Assembly (NCBI GenBank): GCA_037447655.1
Contig: JBBHKE010001198.1
Coordinates: 196,179 to 260,178 of the forward strand
Source of the DNA: Zygnema cylindricum
Lineage: Eukaryota; Streptophyta; Zygnematophyceae; Zygnematales; Zygnemataceae
Direction: 5' to 3'
Length of the DNA stretch: 64,000 nucleotides
Shown here one piece after another: positions 12,384-21,854 of the stretch. The notes beneath the pieces are model-generated. The model did no database searches. It was not told the origin of the DNA and saw only the letters and a program-made list of their open reading frames with translations. The stretch's first letter is position 1. Every line of letters starts with the position of its first letter. The position numbers and the translations under genes were made by a program.

Positions 12384-13861
12384 TGTTGTCCATAGCCTAC
12401 TTCAGCCATGGATTATCAGACAGCACAGATTACTCGATAATAAATAAATCACCTCAAACTGCAGCAATATACATTATACAATAGAAACTGAAAACTCTCA
12501 AAGTTATAGCCAAATCCACCAAGGAATCTAGAAGATACAAGCTCTAGAGTTTCCCAAAAATAGTTGACAGCTTATCAAATTAACAAGGTAAACTTCTCAC
12601 AAAACTCTACAGAGATAACATAATAGAATGAAACTACACACACATATATTTTCTAGATCATAAAATGTATTCACAAAATTTCACATCAAAACATTTATCA
12701 GAGTGATCATACCAACAGGTCAAAGTTGCAGAAAAACAGTCTGCCATAACTTTGATAAAACTTGACTGTGATGCTAAAATAAACTAATTCCTACAAGTTT
12801 ATACTCACAAAGTTACCAACTGAGCCCTAAAATAATAAAATAGCTACACGTATAAGTTTATACTCACAAAGTTACCAACTGAGCCCTAAAATAATAAAAT
12901 AGCTACACGTATAATTAAGTACTACTCGAATGCAGACAATGTACGTCAACAGTACGTCTACTGTATCGGAGGTACGTCCAAACCCTAATTATGACTTTTA
13001 TCTAATTTCACTGTTGTAACACTAAAAATTAATTCATTACATACAAATTAAAGTTGTTTCAGATATTTACAAATAGGAGCCATACATATATTGTGCCACT
13101 TGCTTAGTCAACAATTGGCGAATCCGTCCAAAAACCGTACGAGCAAAAACTGAAATCTCCTGGTAGCAAGTCGGTTGCGCAAAGCGGCGTGACTTGCTTA
13201 GTCAGTTGTGGTCCCGTCAGTTTTCCTTCGCCTTTGATGTATGCAAGATCGAACGATTACATTAGCTTCTGTACAATAGTATTCTGTAATTCGAGGATCG
13301 CCGTAAGATGTAAGATATTCCTTCGCGATGGATGCCAAGCGTCCTGTAACTTTGTCCCAATGTGGTCCCACTTCGAATCGAGTCTGTCGACTCGATTTGT
13401 ATTCGGCGTACATTCTTGTCACGTGTGTCAGCATAGGTCACATAAGCCCAACCGAATGTGGTCATGCGGTACGAAGCACCTGAGTGCGTGTGGCGTGCTT
13501 CGTCACTTGTGGTCCCACGTGAATCGTGTTCGTTGACACGATTTGAATCAACGGTCATCACGGGAGACCGTACCATATAATCCCTATAAATGTTATTCAG
13601 GTTTTGTCCGTCCGATTATCCAAATCCATTCGTCCGATGTACGACGCGTGTAAATGGTCGTCGGGGCTTTTCCGTAAAACCTGTATAGCCTTCGATTGCC
13701 GACACGTGTTCCTGCAGAAGTACAATATACTCAAAACTACTTCTGCTATTGTCATATAATATATGGTTAGTAATACATCATGCTTCCCAATAATATTCTA
13801 AGTACTAAAAATCTCCCCTCACATCGTCATCTACTGAGGACTAAAACTTTCAAACTCAACA
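12384..13861 (-). mobile_element. Solo LTR, TSD AAGGG
   Basis: On the - strand it runs from TGTTGAG to GGACAACA. AAGGG lies on both sides (12379-12383 and 13862-13866). Its 3' end carries ATGGCTGAAGTAGGC (ATG at 12409), the same LTR-embedded gag start found in the element at 20210-28990. There is no internal region, so it is a product of LTR-LTR recombination. Confidence 0.85.
12796..12913. repeat. Exact 59-bp tandem duplication inside the solo LTR
   Basis: Two consecutive 59-bp units beginning AGTTTATACTCACAAAG are identical. Confidence 0.9.
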
Positions 13862-14828
13862 AAGGGGACGAGGAGGAAGCATTAAAAACGAATAGGAAAC
13901 GGTAAAATATGTATTCATAGAGAGGAATACATAAAGATAGAGGAAAAAAAAGGCGATGAACAAAATGTCAAAGATTAAAAATAAAGGAATATTACTAGGT
14001 ACATCGTCGTGAAGGCCCTTTATTGGGTAATTTCGACCCAGGTTTGTGTTTATTATCATTGGAGCCTCGATTTGTGCGTTCACTCCTCCCGTGAGTCATA
14101 CCATCAATTTCATGGACTCTCCACGGCCCGCAACGTCCGCGTATTTGACAACCTCGTCGCTGCCAAAACCTATAGTTTTTTTCTTGTCCGTGTTTACAAT
14201 TAAATGGGTCTCGTCCATGTTCTCCACCAAATTCTCGTTAAAACGACCTATTATCCATCGTAAAAAATATTGAAAAACAATAAAATACAAAACACAAGTA
14301 ACTATAATGAAGGGGAAGACAAAATAAAAAACTTTTTATGACAAGAAGCCACAAATGGAAGGGAAATATGAAACTTACTCGAGAGAAATCCCTTTTTTAA
14401 TACGCCCATGTGATATGCCACGGATCTTTCTATGTATTCCTCCTTCTCCTGAATTAATTGAAGTTTGCCCATTTGAGCTCGGACGACAATGCTATGATTT
14501 TCGAAGAAACGTTGAATCCAACGCCGAGTGACTAAAATGTTGATCTCTTCACCATTCTCGTCGGAAAATTTCGGCGCACCCTCTTTCTTCATTTCGGCAA
14601 TTATGTGATTCGCCATATTTCCCACAATGACTGTCGACATTTTCATTCACGCCTTTTGAAATTAGTAGAATTCGTCCACTAGATCATTGTGAACCTTCAC
14701 AACCTATAGTTACTCTTTCGTTCCCCTTCCCAATAACGCCTTCGTTATCGCCACACTTCTCTTTCCAAAACTCGTAGAAGATAAGGTGAGAGTAGACTCC
14801 CTTATACCATTTAGTACTGCCACCCTTT

Positions 14829-16013
14829 TGAAACTCTGAGACCTCCATTGGCCCTCAGAGTATGCATATCCAAAAGAAACTAATCAAGATAGTGCCGACT
14901 CTAAGTTGATATTAACCCAAATGACTGACCCCTTGACAGTCAGAACCCCAATATACATTCACCCTGTAAAATAACACTTTCTCTGTGCTCAGTTCCACCA
15001 CAGAATGCAAAGTTAGAATATGAGATTTGGACACATTCACCCACTTTGACTTTCCCTTAGAAATACAACCACCCTAGCAGACAAAAACTCCGACCGACTA
15101 CACCCCTGTGTAGCCTGGACTCCCTTGAGTCCGCAAAAAAAGAATCACTGAAAATGGTCAAGTAAATTGATCGTTATGGCTGCCCAAAGTTAGCCATTTA
15201 TACAAGGTGCTCTCTCAGAGAAAGGGTCCTATCTGCCAAATTTTTCTAAGTCCTATCTCCCTCTAAAACTCTATCTATTGAAGTACATCACCAATTAAAA
15301 TACTCTGTCGTACAGAAAAGTACATGTGCCGGTGTACTTTCTGTACGGCCATAGTACGACATGGCCAAAATGTTGACACATGTCATATCCGGATTCGTTT
15401 CCGTAATCCCCGGAGTTGCCGCAATCCAATGTAGTTTTGCCACGTGTCACTCAATGTGTCGGTGATCGCAAACAGCCAAAATCCTACTCTGCGATCTCGG
15501 CATCCTTCGTGGCCGTCTGATCAAATCTGGATTTTAATCGTGGCCGTTATAAATACTTGCGCGGTATTCTTCTGACGTCAAACAAAATGCGCGGTATTTA
15601 TTTCGTAGCCGTACCGTACCTCGTACTTTACACAAAGGTTTCTTTGCATTATGTATATAGTTTCGTTAAATGAACTAGTCTAATTGTAACTATTTATATA
15701 ACTATCATACACCATATACTTTATCCCATAACCTAGACTCTTAGGATAAGGTTACCGGCTACTGCGGGTTTAACGCAGGTAGGTACCAGGATCAAATCCT
15801 GGCTCCGTGAAACTCCCTTTTAGAAAACCCAATGAAACAACTGCCTGTCTTTCTCTAGCCAACACAGGCAGCCATGGCTAACTCCTCCTCCAGTCTTGAG
15901 TGACTGCCGCAAGTGTGGGGACTTGAGTGAGGAGTTAGAGGTAGGCTGTAAATATCTACTATTTGCTTTTTATTTTGCAATCCCTAGACCTAGAAAATAC
16001 TTGAATTCCAACA
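14829..16013 (-). repeat. 3' LTR (1185 bp) of the inverted element
   Basis: Its start and end agree with the LTRs at 21855 and 24910. It contains an LTR-terminal gag ATG (14848), the GTAC hairpin (15312-15347), paired GCGCGGTATT motifs (near 15565 and 15590), a TATATAAATA on the sense strand (near 15694) and the tRNA-like domain. Confidence 0.85.
15741..15810 (+). other. tRNA-like domain in the LTR
   Basis: The T-arm reads CCAGG-ATCAAAT-CCTGG, and the anticodon-like arm reads CTGCG-GGTTTAA-CGCAG. The loop ATCAAAT has A at position 54, which is typical of eukaryotic initiator tRNA and unlike the TTC of elongators. The acceptor stem is degenerate in this copy. It is antisense to the element and has no U33 equivalent, so it is not a working tRNA gene. 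Confidence 0.55.
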
Positions 16014-16149
16014 CTCCCCTTATTTTCTAGTCCAATTTTCTTTCAACTCCCATCAAAAAAAACAAATACATATATATATTTTTTATTTTCCAATTTCCTT
16101 TTTCCTTCATGAAGCTTCAAGTGAATACCTTTATATTTTAGAAAATTTA

Positions 16150-16557
16150 TTAGATGACCAATTTAATTTCATCTTGTCGATCATACATTTCATTTTGCAT
16201 GCCACTTTTAATAAATCCAAGCAAAGATTTTATCCACCTCCTTTCTTTTTCATCCACATTAAATCCACTTTCCCTCTTGCAATTCAAACAACCAGCCCCA
16301 TCCCCAACCTGCAACACATACCCGGATGATAACCATTTTACAGGCACATCTTTACAAGCGACATCACACCAAGTAGTGATGTCAAATCCATCCACCCCCA
16401 AATATTTCAAACAAACACTAGTCCCCACTAAGTTCCTCATAAGATCTATTTCTTCCGTATTCATATTTTTATCCATGATAATTACCCCATTTTCTAAACT
16501 TCCCTCACTCTCTCCCATGGAATTCTTTCCACTATCACTCTCTATTTTAATTCCCAA
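16150..16557 (-). pseudogene. Gag C-terminal extension fragment
   Basis: This is about 135 residues of the C-terminal extension that follows gag in this family. It shares the module VDGFDITxxxD, then VPVK-LSSGYVLQ, GDGAGCLNCKRE and RWIKSLLGF with residues about 510-575 of the intact gag at 23037-24929. The fragment ends at the inversion breakpoint. Its upstream continuation is on the + strand at the end of 17423-18424. The function of the module is unknown to me. Confidence 0.7.
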
Positions 16558-17422
16558 TAAATATTTCTTCTCCCCTAAACCTTTATTAGACTAATTCATT
16601 TAACGGGAACTATATACATTATGCATAAAAACATTTGTGTAAAGTACGACGCACGGTACGGCTACGAAATAAATACCGCGCATTTTGTTTGACGTCGGAA
16701 AGAATACCGCGCAAGTATTTATGACGACCACGATTAAAATCCAGATTTGATCCGACGGCCGCGAAGGATGCCGAGATCCTGAGTAGGATTTTGGCGGTTT
16801 GCGATCACCGACACATTGAGTGACACGTGGCAAAACTACATTGGATTGCGGCAACTCCGGGGATTACGGAAACGAATCCGGATATGACATGTGTCAACAT
16901 TTTGGCCATGTCGTACTATGGCCGTACAAAAAGTACACCGGCACCTGTACTTTTCTGTACGACACAGTATTTTAATTGGTGCCGTACTTCAGTAGATAGA
17001 GTTTTAGAGGGAGACAGGACTTAGAAAAATTTGGCAGATAGGACCCTCTCTCCGAGAGAGCACCTTGTATAAATGGCTAACTTTGGGCAGCCATAACGAT
17101 CAATTTACTTGACCATTTTCAGTGATTCTTTTTGCTGCGCACTCAGGGGAGTCCAATCTACACATGGGTGTAGACGGTCAGGATTTTTGTCTACGAGGGT
17201 GTCTGTATTTCTAAGGGAAAGTCAAAGTGGGTGAATGTGTCCAAATCTCATATTCTAACTTTGCATTATGTGGTGGAACTGAGCACACAGAAAGTGTTAT
17301 TTCACAGGGTGAATCTATATTGGGGTTCTGAATGTCAAGGGGTCACTCATTTGGGTTAATATAAACTTGGAGTCAACACTATCTAGATTAGATTCTTTTG
17401 GACCTGCATACTCTGAGGGCCA

Positions 17423-18424
17423 ATGGAGGTCTTAGAGTTTCAGGTTATGGGCCCACCATCTAGGGTGCCTATGTTCGATGGAACAGACTTCACTTATTGG
17501 GAGTTTACAATGGCGGGATTGCTTTTCGAGAAGCACTTATGGTGAATTGTTTCGGGACAAGTGAGATGTCCGCCACTTGGCTTTGGAGGAGCTTACTATG
17601 GAGATTCATCTGAGGCTGTCTAGAATATCAACCGGAGTTCAGATGCAACAGAAGGTGAAGGGAAAAATCTTTCCGTAGATGGGGAAATTGGGGAGAAGGA
17701 AAAAGGGACACCTATGGTGAGGGGAGCTAGGCTCTCAGCTATGGTACCACTTGTAGGGATTAAAACTGAAGAAAATGACAGAAAAATATGGGAATACAAA
17801 AACACTATAGCAAAACATCTCATACTTAGATATGTGTCTAAATCCATAGCTATCACTCTTTTAAGTCTAACCAAGTCTTCAGAGATATGGGAAGCACTAA
17901 TTCAGATTTATAAGAGTGAGACTATTCAGAGGCAGCAATTAGTAAAACAGGAAATAGAGGCCTATGTTTATAAAGGCGGTAACATGATAGAGTTTTGCAA
18001 TGATATTGCTGCGTTATATTTTGAGCTTGCTAGTGCGGGATATGTAGAATCTGAGGAGAGGAAGATTAATACACTACTTATGAAACTCCCAGATGTGTAA
18101 GAAAACATCATTTGTCATATGCAGGCAATGGATGGCTCCTCATAGACTAGGAGCTTTACCATGGGGATAATAATTGTGAGGGAAAGCACTTTGGAGCTTC
18201 GTAGGGGAAGTGATGAAAGGAACGGAAGCGCGATGAGAGGAACGGAGAAGGAGATGAGAAAATCAGATCTAGGATCCATAAGTGAAAACGGAAAAGATAA
18301 AATTAATGAGGATAATTTTATAGATGATAGGGAAACAGAAAACTGGTCGGAAAGGGAGACTTCAACGGATTCCGAGGAAATGGGGGAAGTGAAACTCGAA
18401 GAGGTTTTAAAGGATAGGGGAGAA
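17423..18424 (+). pseudogene. Broken gag of the inverted element
   Basis: This is a Ty1/copia-like Gag of the group with an N-terminal MFDGTDFTYWEF motif. The ATG at 17423 lies inside the LTR, and translation runs through the LTR end and the PBS (EFQVMGPP). In-frame stops occur after EKHLW (about 17542), near 17621, after MKLPDV (18098) and near 18143. The core KxIWEYKNTIAKHLILRY through LVKQEIEAYVYKGG is well kept. Compared with the intact copy, the whole zinc-knuckle part is deleted: RRGS is followed directly by DERNG and then MRKSDLGS. Confidence 0.8.
17443..17458 (+). promoter_or_regulatory. Primer-binding site matching internal initiator tRNA-Met
   Basis: GGTTATGGGCCCACCA starts directly after the LTR-terminal CA. 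It is the reverse complement of the anticodon arm of plant initiator tRNA-Met (UGGUGGGCCCAUAACC, recalled from the wheat-type sequence). It does not match the tRNA 3' end. Confidence 0.75.
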
Positions 18425-18440
18425 GAGAAATATTTGATTA

Positions 18441-18770
18441 TTGTAACTATTTATATAACTATCATACACCATATACTCTATCCCATAACCTAGACTCTTA
18501 GGATAAGGTTACCGGCTACCGCGGGTTTAACGCAGGTAGGTACCAGGATCAAATCCTGGCTCCGTGAAACTCCCTTTTAGAAAACCCAATGAAACAACTG
18601 CCTGTCTTTCTCTAGCCAACACAGGCATCCATGGCTAACTCCTCCTCCAGTCTTCAGTGATTGCGACAAGTGTGGGGACTTGAGTGAGGAGTTAGAGGTA
18701 GGCTGTCAATATCTACTATTTGCTTTTAATTTTGCAATCTCTAGACCTAGAAAATACTTAAATTCCAACA
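18441..18770 (-). repeat. 5' LTR remnant with tRNA-like domain (18498-18567)
   Basis: This is the LTR start, on the strand opposite to the adjoining inverted block. The tRNA-like domain is almost the same as at 15741. One change in the anticodon-like stem (CCGCG against CGCAG) leaves a mismatch there, and the T-arm is unchanged. Confidence 0.75.
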
Positions 18771-18875
18771 CCTTTCTACCCACCAACGCCTCGCCTTCCG
18801 GTACTCTGCAATTGGGGTAAATAAAGAAAATAATAATTAGTAACTGAATAATTTTGAAGATTGGGAACTGAGATA

Positions 18876-18987
18876 GCGACGACATATTGTTGTCGCCTAA
18901 TTCAGCGACGACACCTGCTCGTCGCTGAATTAGGTGATGACAATCTGTCGTCGCTAATTCAGTGACGAGCTTTTGTCGTCACTGAAT
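18876..18987. repeat. Array of palindromes built on GCGACGACA
   Basis: Three hairpins follow each other. GCGACGACA/TGTTGTCGC lies at 18876-18896. A perfect 15-bp stem CTAATTCAGCGACGA/TCGTCGCTGAATTAG lies at 18897-18933. A perfect 12-bp stem ATTCAGTGACGA/TCGTCACTGAAT lies at 18957-18987. Such arrays are typical of subterminal regions of some DNA transposons (CACTA or Mutator type). Which element owns this one is uncertain. Confidence 0.75.
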
Positions 18988-19189
18988 TTGGCGACAACAA
19001 GGGGTAAAACATAACTCTAGGTGAATCATTCTTCAGCAACGAGTGTAATACGGCGCTTCTTCACGGATGAGCCTTAATCGTCGTTATAATCAATAGGCAC
19101 GACAAATTAATAAATAAAACATTGTGAGTGGATGGGCTAGTGACGACAAGATAAGGAGAGAAGGAAAAGTGAAATAAATTGCAAATCAC

Positions 19190-19326
19190 AAACATACCGA
19201 TTACCACAATTTTTTTGAGACGACTCCCGCGTGAGCGCCGCCACTTGTTGTTGTTGGGCAGCCAATCGTTTAGAGAGTGCCTTGATTATTCTGTGCCAAT
19301 CTTCTTCACTTGGTGGCGGAGGTGGG
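19190..19326 (-). pseudogene. Coding remnant split off by the nest (coiled-coil segment)
   Basis: On the - strand this reads PPPPSEEDWHRII, KALSKRLAAQQQQ and VAALTRE, a proline run followed by a predicted coiled coil. A possible splice donor (ATCG|GTATGT) comes after it. It ends exactly at the GTGGG duplication of the solo LTR. Before that insertion it would have joined the - strand sequence at 29024 and beyond (ending KVRRPMTP). I do not recognise the protein. Confidence 0.4.
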
Positions 19327-20209
19327 TGTTGTTTTTAGAAAGCTTTAGTCCTCTCTATGCCTCAGCTCTGAAGGAGAGAGAGCTGTTCAGGACTTAAGTT
19401 ATTTTTGGTTGAGTTCGGTTTCAGTACTTACCAAAATTAGTGTGATAAAGCTGTTCAGGACTTAAGTTATTTTTGGTTGAGTTCGGTTCAGTGCTTACCA
19501 AAATTAGTGTGACAGTGAAGTTGGGAGTTCACGGTTCATTCACACTTGGGACACGCGTCGTCACTTGAGAGAAATGCGTGAGTATGTCCTCCGTGGACGT
19601 ACGGAAATTTGGCATGACCACGTGACTTCGTGAAGTTACTTCTATGGTGCCAAATCCTTTAATCGGACGACTGAAAGCCGCTGCCAACAAATACTAACGA
19701 GGCGTGACTAGATCTCTATCACTTTACGTTGTCTGAACTTCGGTGTAAATATTTGGTAGAACAAAATTTTGTCTGTAGTGAATTAGTTTTTTAGTGTTGA
19801 GAATGTGGTTTATGACATACCTTTAGTACACAGGTATACTCATAGTATTTGTTGTGTTAGAATAGTAGATGTACGGCTGAAATGCCTCCGTACAGCTTAG
19901 TGTAGTTTCGGTGTATAGAAGTAGGACTTAGTGAATTTGATTCATTAAGAACAAATAATATAAAAACTGTACACTCAGTTTTATGTAATTTCATTTCTGC
20001 ATATCTCACAGATCTCTTAGCGGAATTGATTTAAATTTCGTGTGTGTGTTTATTTGTATGTTATCTACATTGTGGTATATTTTTAGGACCATTGGATTAC
20101 TCTACTAAAAGTTATAGTCTGTCAAAGTCGCTGTTCAGCCATCGGTATTTGAGGAAGCTTCCTCTCTTGATTTGTTCTACGATGACTACTGCTGCATCTT
20201 CTTCATCTT

Positions 20210-21162
20210 TGTTGTTTTGAAAAGTCAGTTTCATGCGTAACTGCTAATTGGATTTAATATGGAGGTTTGAATAGATTCACGGATTGGGGGAGCGAACGGA
20301 TTGATAATTAAAGTTACGTAAAAGACTCATTCAGTGGTGTGAACAAGCAATGACAAATGGACGGCGGATCGCGAAGCGATCCGATGTAAAATAAACGGAA
20401 TGTTGAAATAGGCGCCGCCGGTACGGAGCAGCTGCGACGCAGTTAAGTCAACGCAGTTGCGGCTATTTTTATGATCCGTACGGAAAGCGCAGCCAGCGCA
20501 ACTACGGATAATATGAATAGGATAGATTTCAAGTAATGATGATTAAACGATAGTGGTAGCTTAGTGGTTGCTTAGTGGTAGCTTAGTTTCTGACATACGA
20601 AGAGTACGGTGTCAATATTATGTACAACAGAGGTTTGTCCTTTTGACTAGTTAGGTTATTAGAGTAGATACAGTACGACTGGTATGCCTCCGTACTCTGA
20701 GTATAACTTGCAGGACTTAGATTATTTTATGTATCGCAGTCAAGTTAATCAAAGTAATGGCAGACTGTTTTCTGCATCTTTGACCTGTTGGTGTGATCAC
20801 TCTGATTGGTGTTTTCATGTGAAACTTTATGGAGTTATTCTATGATATAGAATCTATATTTTTGTGAAGTTTCATTGTATTTCAGTATTTCTGTAAGATT
20901 CTGTGAACAGTCTAAGTGGTTAGTTTGTGAAGCTGTCAGCTATTTTTCGGAAACTCCGGAGCCTATATCTTCTAGATGCCTTGATGGATTTGGCTGTAAC
21001 TTTGGGGGTTTACATTGTATATGGAATACTGCATATTGGTGCAGTTTGAGACCATTTCGTTTAGTGTGGAGTAATCTGTGTCGTCTGAAACACAGCTGTT
21101 TTAAAGGTAGTCTGTGGGTGTTTCCGTGAGTAATCCATGGCTGAAATAAGCTGTGGACAACA
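20210..21162 (+). repeat. 5' LTR (953 bp)
   Basis: TGTTGTTTTGAAAAG...CTGTGGACAACA. It contains the gag ATG (21137) 26 bp before its end, a GGATCGC-GAA-GCGATCC hairpin (near 20367) and the long stem-loop at 20421-20481. Confidence 0.88.
20421..20481 (+). other. Extended stem-loop in the LTR
   Basis: The outer stem is GTACGGA/TCCGTAC. The middle stem AGCTGCGAC/GTTGCGGCT has nine pairs, including two G-T. The inner stem is GCAGTT/AACGC with one bulge, and the loop is AAGTC. The 3' LTR copy (28239-28299) keeps the pairing despite a C-to-T change in the middle stem, which becomes a wobble. Confidence 0.6.
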
Positions 21163-21854
21163 GGTTATGGGCCCACACCCATGGCTATCTATATTTGATG
21201 GATCAAAATATCACTACTGGAAGTGTGCGCTCGAGAGCTACTTCGAGATGATGGAGCTAATAAATGTGGTGGACGGTACCTTGGCCGAAACATCTAATGA
21301 ATGGAAAAGGAAAAATCATGAGTGTCTAAGGGTTATCAAGAACTCCTTGACTGAGGATTTGGTAATGTCATACCTAAGTTTTAAAAGGGCAGCTGAATTA
21401 TGGAAGAGCTTAGAATGTATGTATGCAAAGACGTCTTTATATCATTGGCTTAGTAGTGTTAACAAAATAGTTGAACACAAATATGTAGGAGGAAGTATGG
21501 AGAAACACTGTATTGACTTACAAGTATTATTTGCAGAAAATGGTTTAGCAGGAGGAAACTTTACAGATGCTCAACAAGCTATCTTATTAATGAGAAGTCT
21601 ACCTAAAGAATATAAGAGTGCACTAGATCGATTGACTTTAATTGATAAAAATGATTGGAGCATAACTGTAGCTAGACGAGTCATTCTAGATGAAGAGGCT
21701 AATAGAAAGGTTTTATCAAGTGAAAGGAATATAAAGGAATCTAAGTCTCAGTTTCAGAAATTTAAAGGTAATAGTGAGTTCGGAGATCGGCCAAATAATT
21801 GTTTTTACTGTAATGATTTAGGACATACCTTCAGGGTATGTCCATCGTATAAAA
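21137..21854 (+). CDS. Gag with CCHC zinc knuckle (continues at 26079-26110)
   Basis: This is a nucleocapsid-type protein expected to coat element RNA in cytoplasmic particles. The ATG lies inside the LTR, and the first 15 codons cross the LTR end and PBS (GQQVMGPH). The copia-like Gag core follows: IFDGSKYHYWKCALESYF near residue 19, ELWKSLECMYAKTS near 97 and LMRSLPKEYKSALDRL near 155. The zinc knuckle CFYCNDLGHTFRVC (CX2CX4HX4C) comes near residue 222. The nested element entered at TATAAAA shortly after the knuckle. Joining across it gives KNACITGNFRD and a TGA at 26108-26110, about 249 residues in all. The frame then continues open for another 244 codons. Apart from the insertion the frame is undamaged. 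Confidence 0.8.
21163..21177 (+). promoter_or_regulatory. Primer-binding site (internal initiator tRNA-Met type)
   Basis: GGTTATGGGCCCACA follows the LTR with no gap. It is the same site as at 17443 and 24894-24909, one base shorter in its match, although the two LTR families differ almost everywhere else. Confidence 0.75.

Larger units (their letters stand above)
11563..14646 (-). pseudogene. pogo/Tigger-type DDE transposase, split by a solo LTR
   Basis: Read on the - strand, the upstream part (14646-13860) holds an HTH/CENP-B-like segment (RRWIQRFFENHSIVVRAQMGK), then the first catalytic Asp in ENMDETH, then IVNTD, VVKYADV and a TNLGRNYPIKGL stretch. The downstream part (12182-11563) has GGHNNSEE, where family members normally read DNCSGHN and the second Asp is missing here. 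FFPPCATHLVQPADSF, with the third Asp, follows, then a C-terminal YARKAMIQCG block and an acidic tail. A 1478-bp solo LTR separates the parts, and an exact 44-bp tandem duplication shifts the frame near 11860. Further stops and shifts lie near 14300 and 14090. This is a dead copy. Confidence 0.8.
16585..18440 (+). other. Inverted block of the retrotransposon
   Basis: Its left edge is LTR sequence (from ATTAGACTAATTCATTT), and its right edge is gag sequence ending GAAATATTTGATTA. Outside the block the partner halves continue on the other strand. On the left gag resumes at AAAGGTTTAGGGG, and on the right the LTR resumes at ATTGTAACTATTTATAT. A few shared bases (TTA/ATTA) occur at both joints. 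The block makes 14829-15683 and 16585-17442 inverted copies of one another. Confidence 0.8.
14829..18770 (-). mobile_element. Gag-only LTR retrotransposon with an internal inversion, TSD CCTTT
   Basis: CCTTT flanks both ends (14824-14828 and 18771-18775). On the - strand the element begins TGTTGGAATT and ends GAGTTTCA. From left to right it holds a complete 3' LTR (14829-16013) and the 3' part of gag on the - strand. An inverted block follows (about 16585-18440) with the rest of the 5' LTR, the PBS and the 5' part of gag, now on the + strand. The remaining part of the 5' LTR (18441-18770) is again on the - strand. Turning the block round would give an LTR-PBS-gag-LTR order like that of 21855-26073. 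There is no protease, integrase or reverse transcriptase. Confidence 0.85.

Noticed and set aside
15741-15810. A functional tRNA gene
   Set aside because: No U33, a weak D-arm and a broken acceptor stem. It is LTR-internal and repeated in every LTR copy, so it is described as tRNA-like only.
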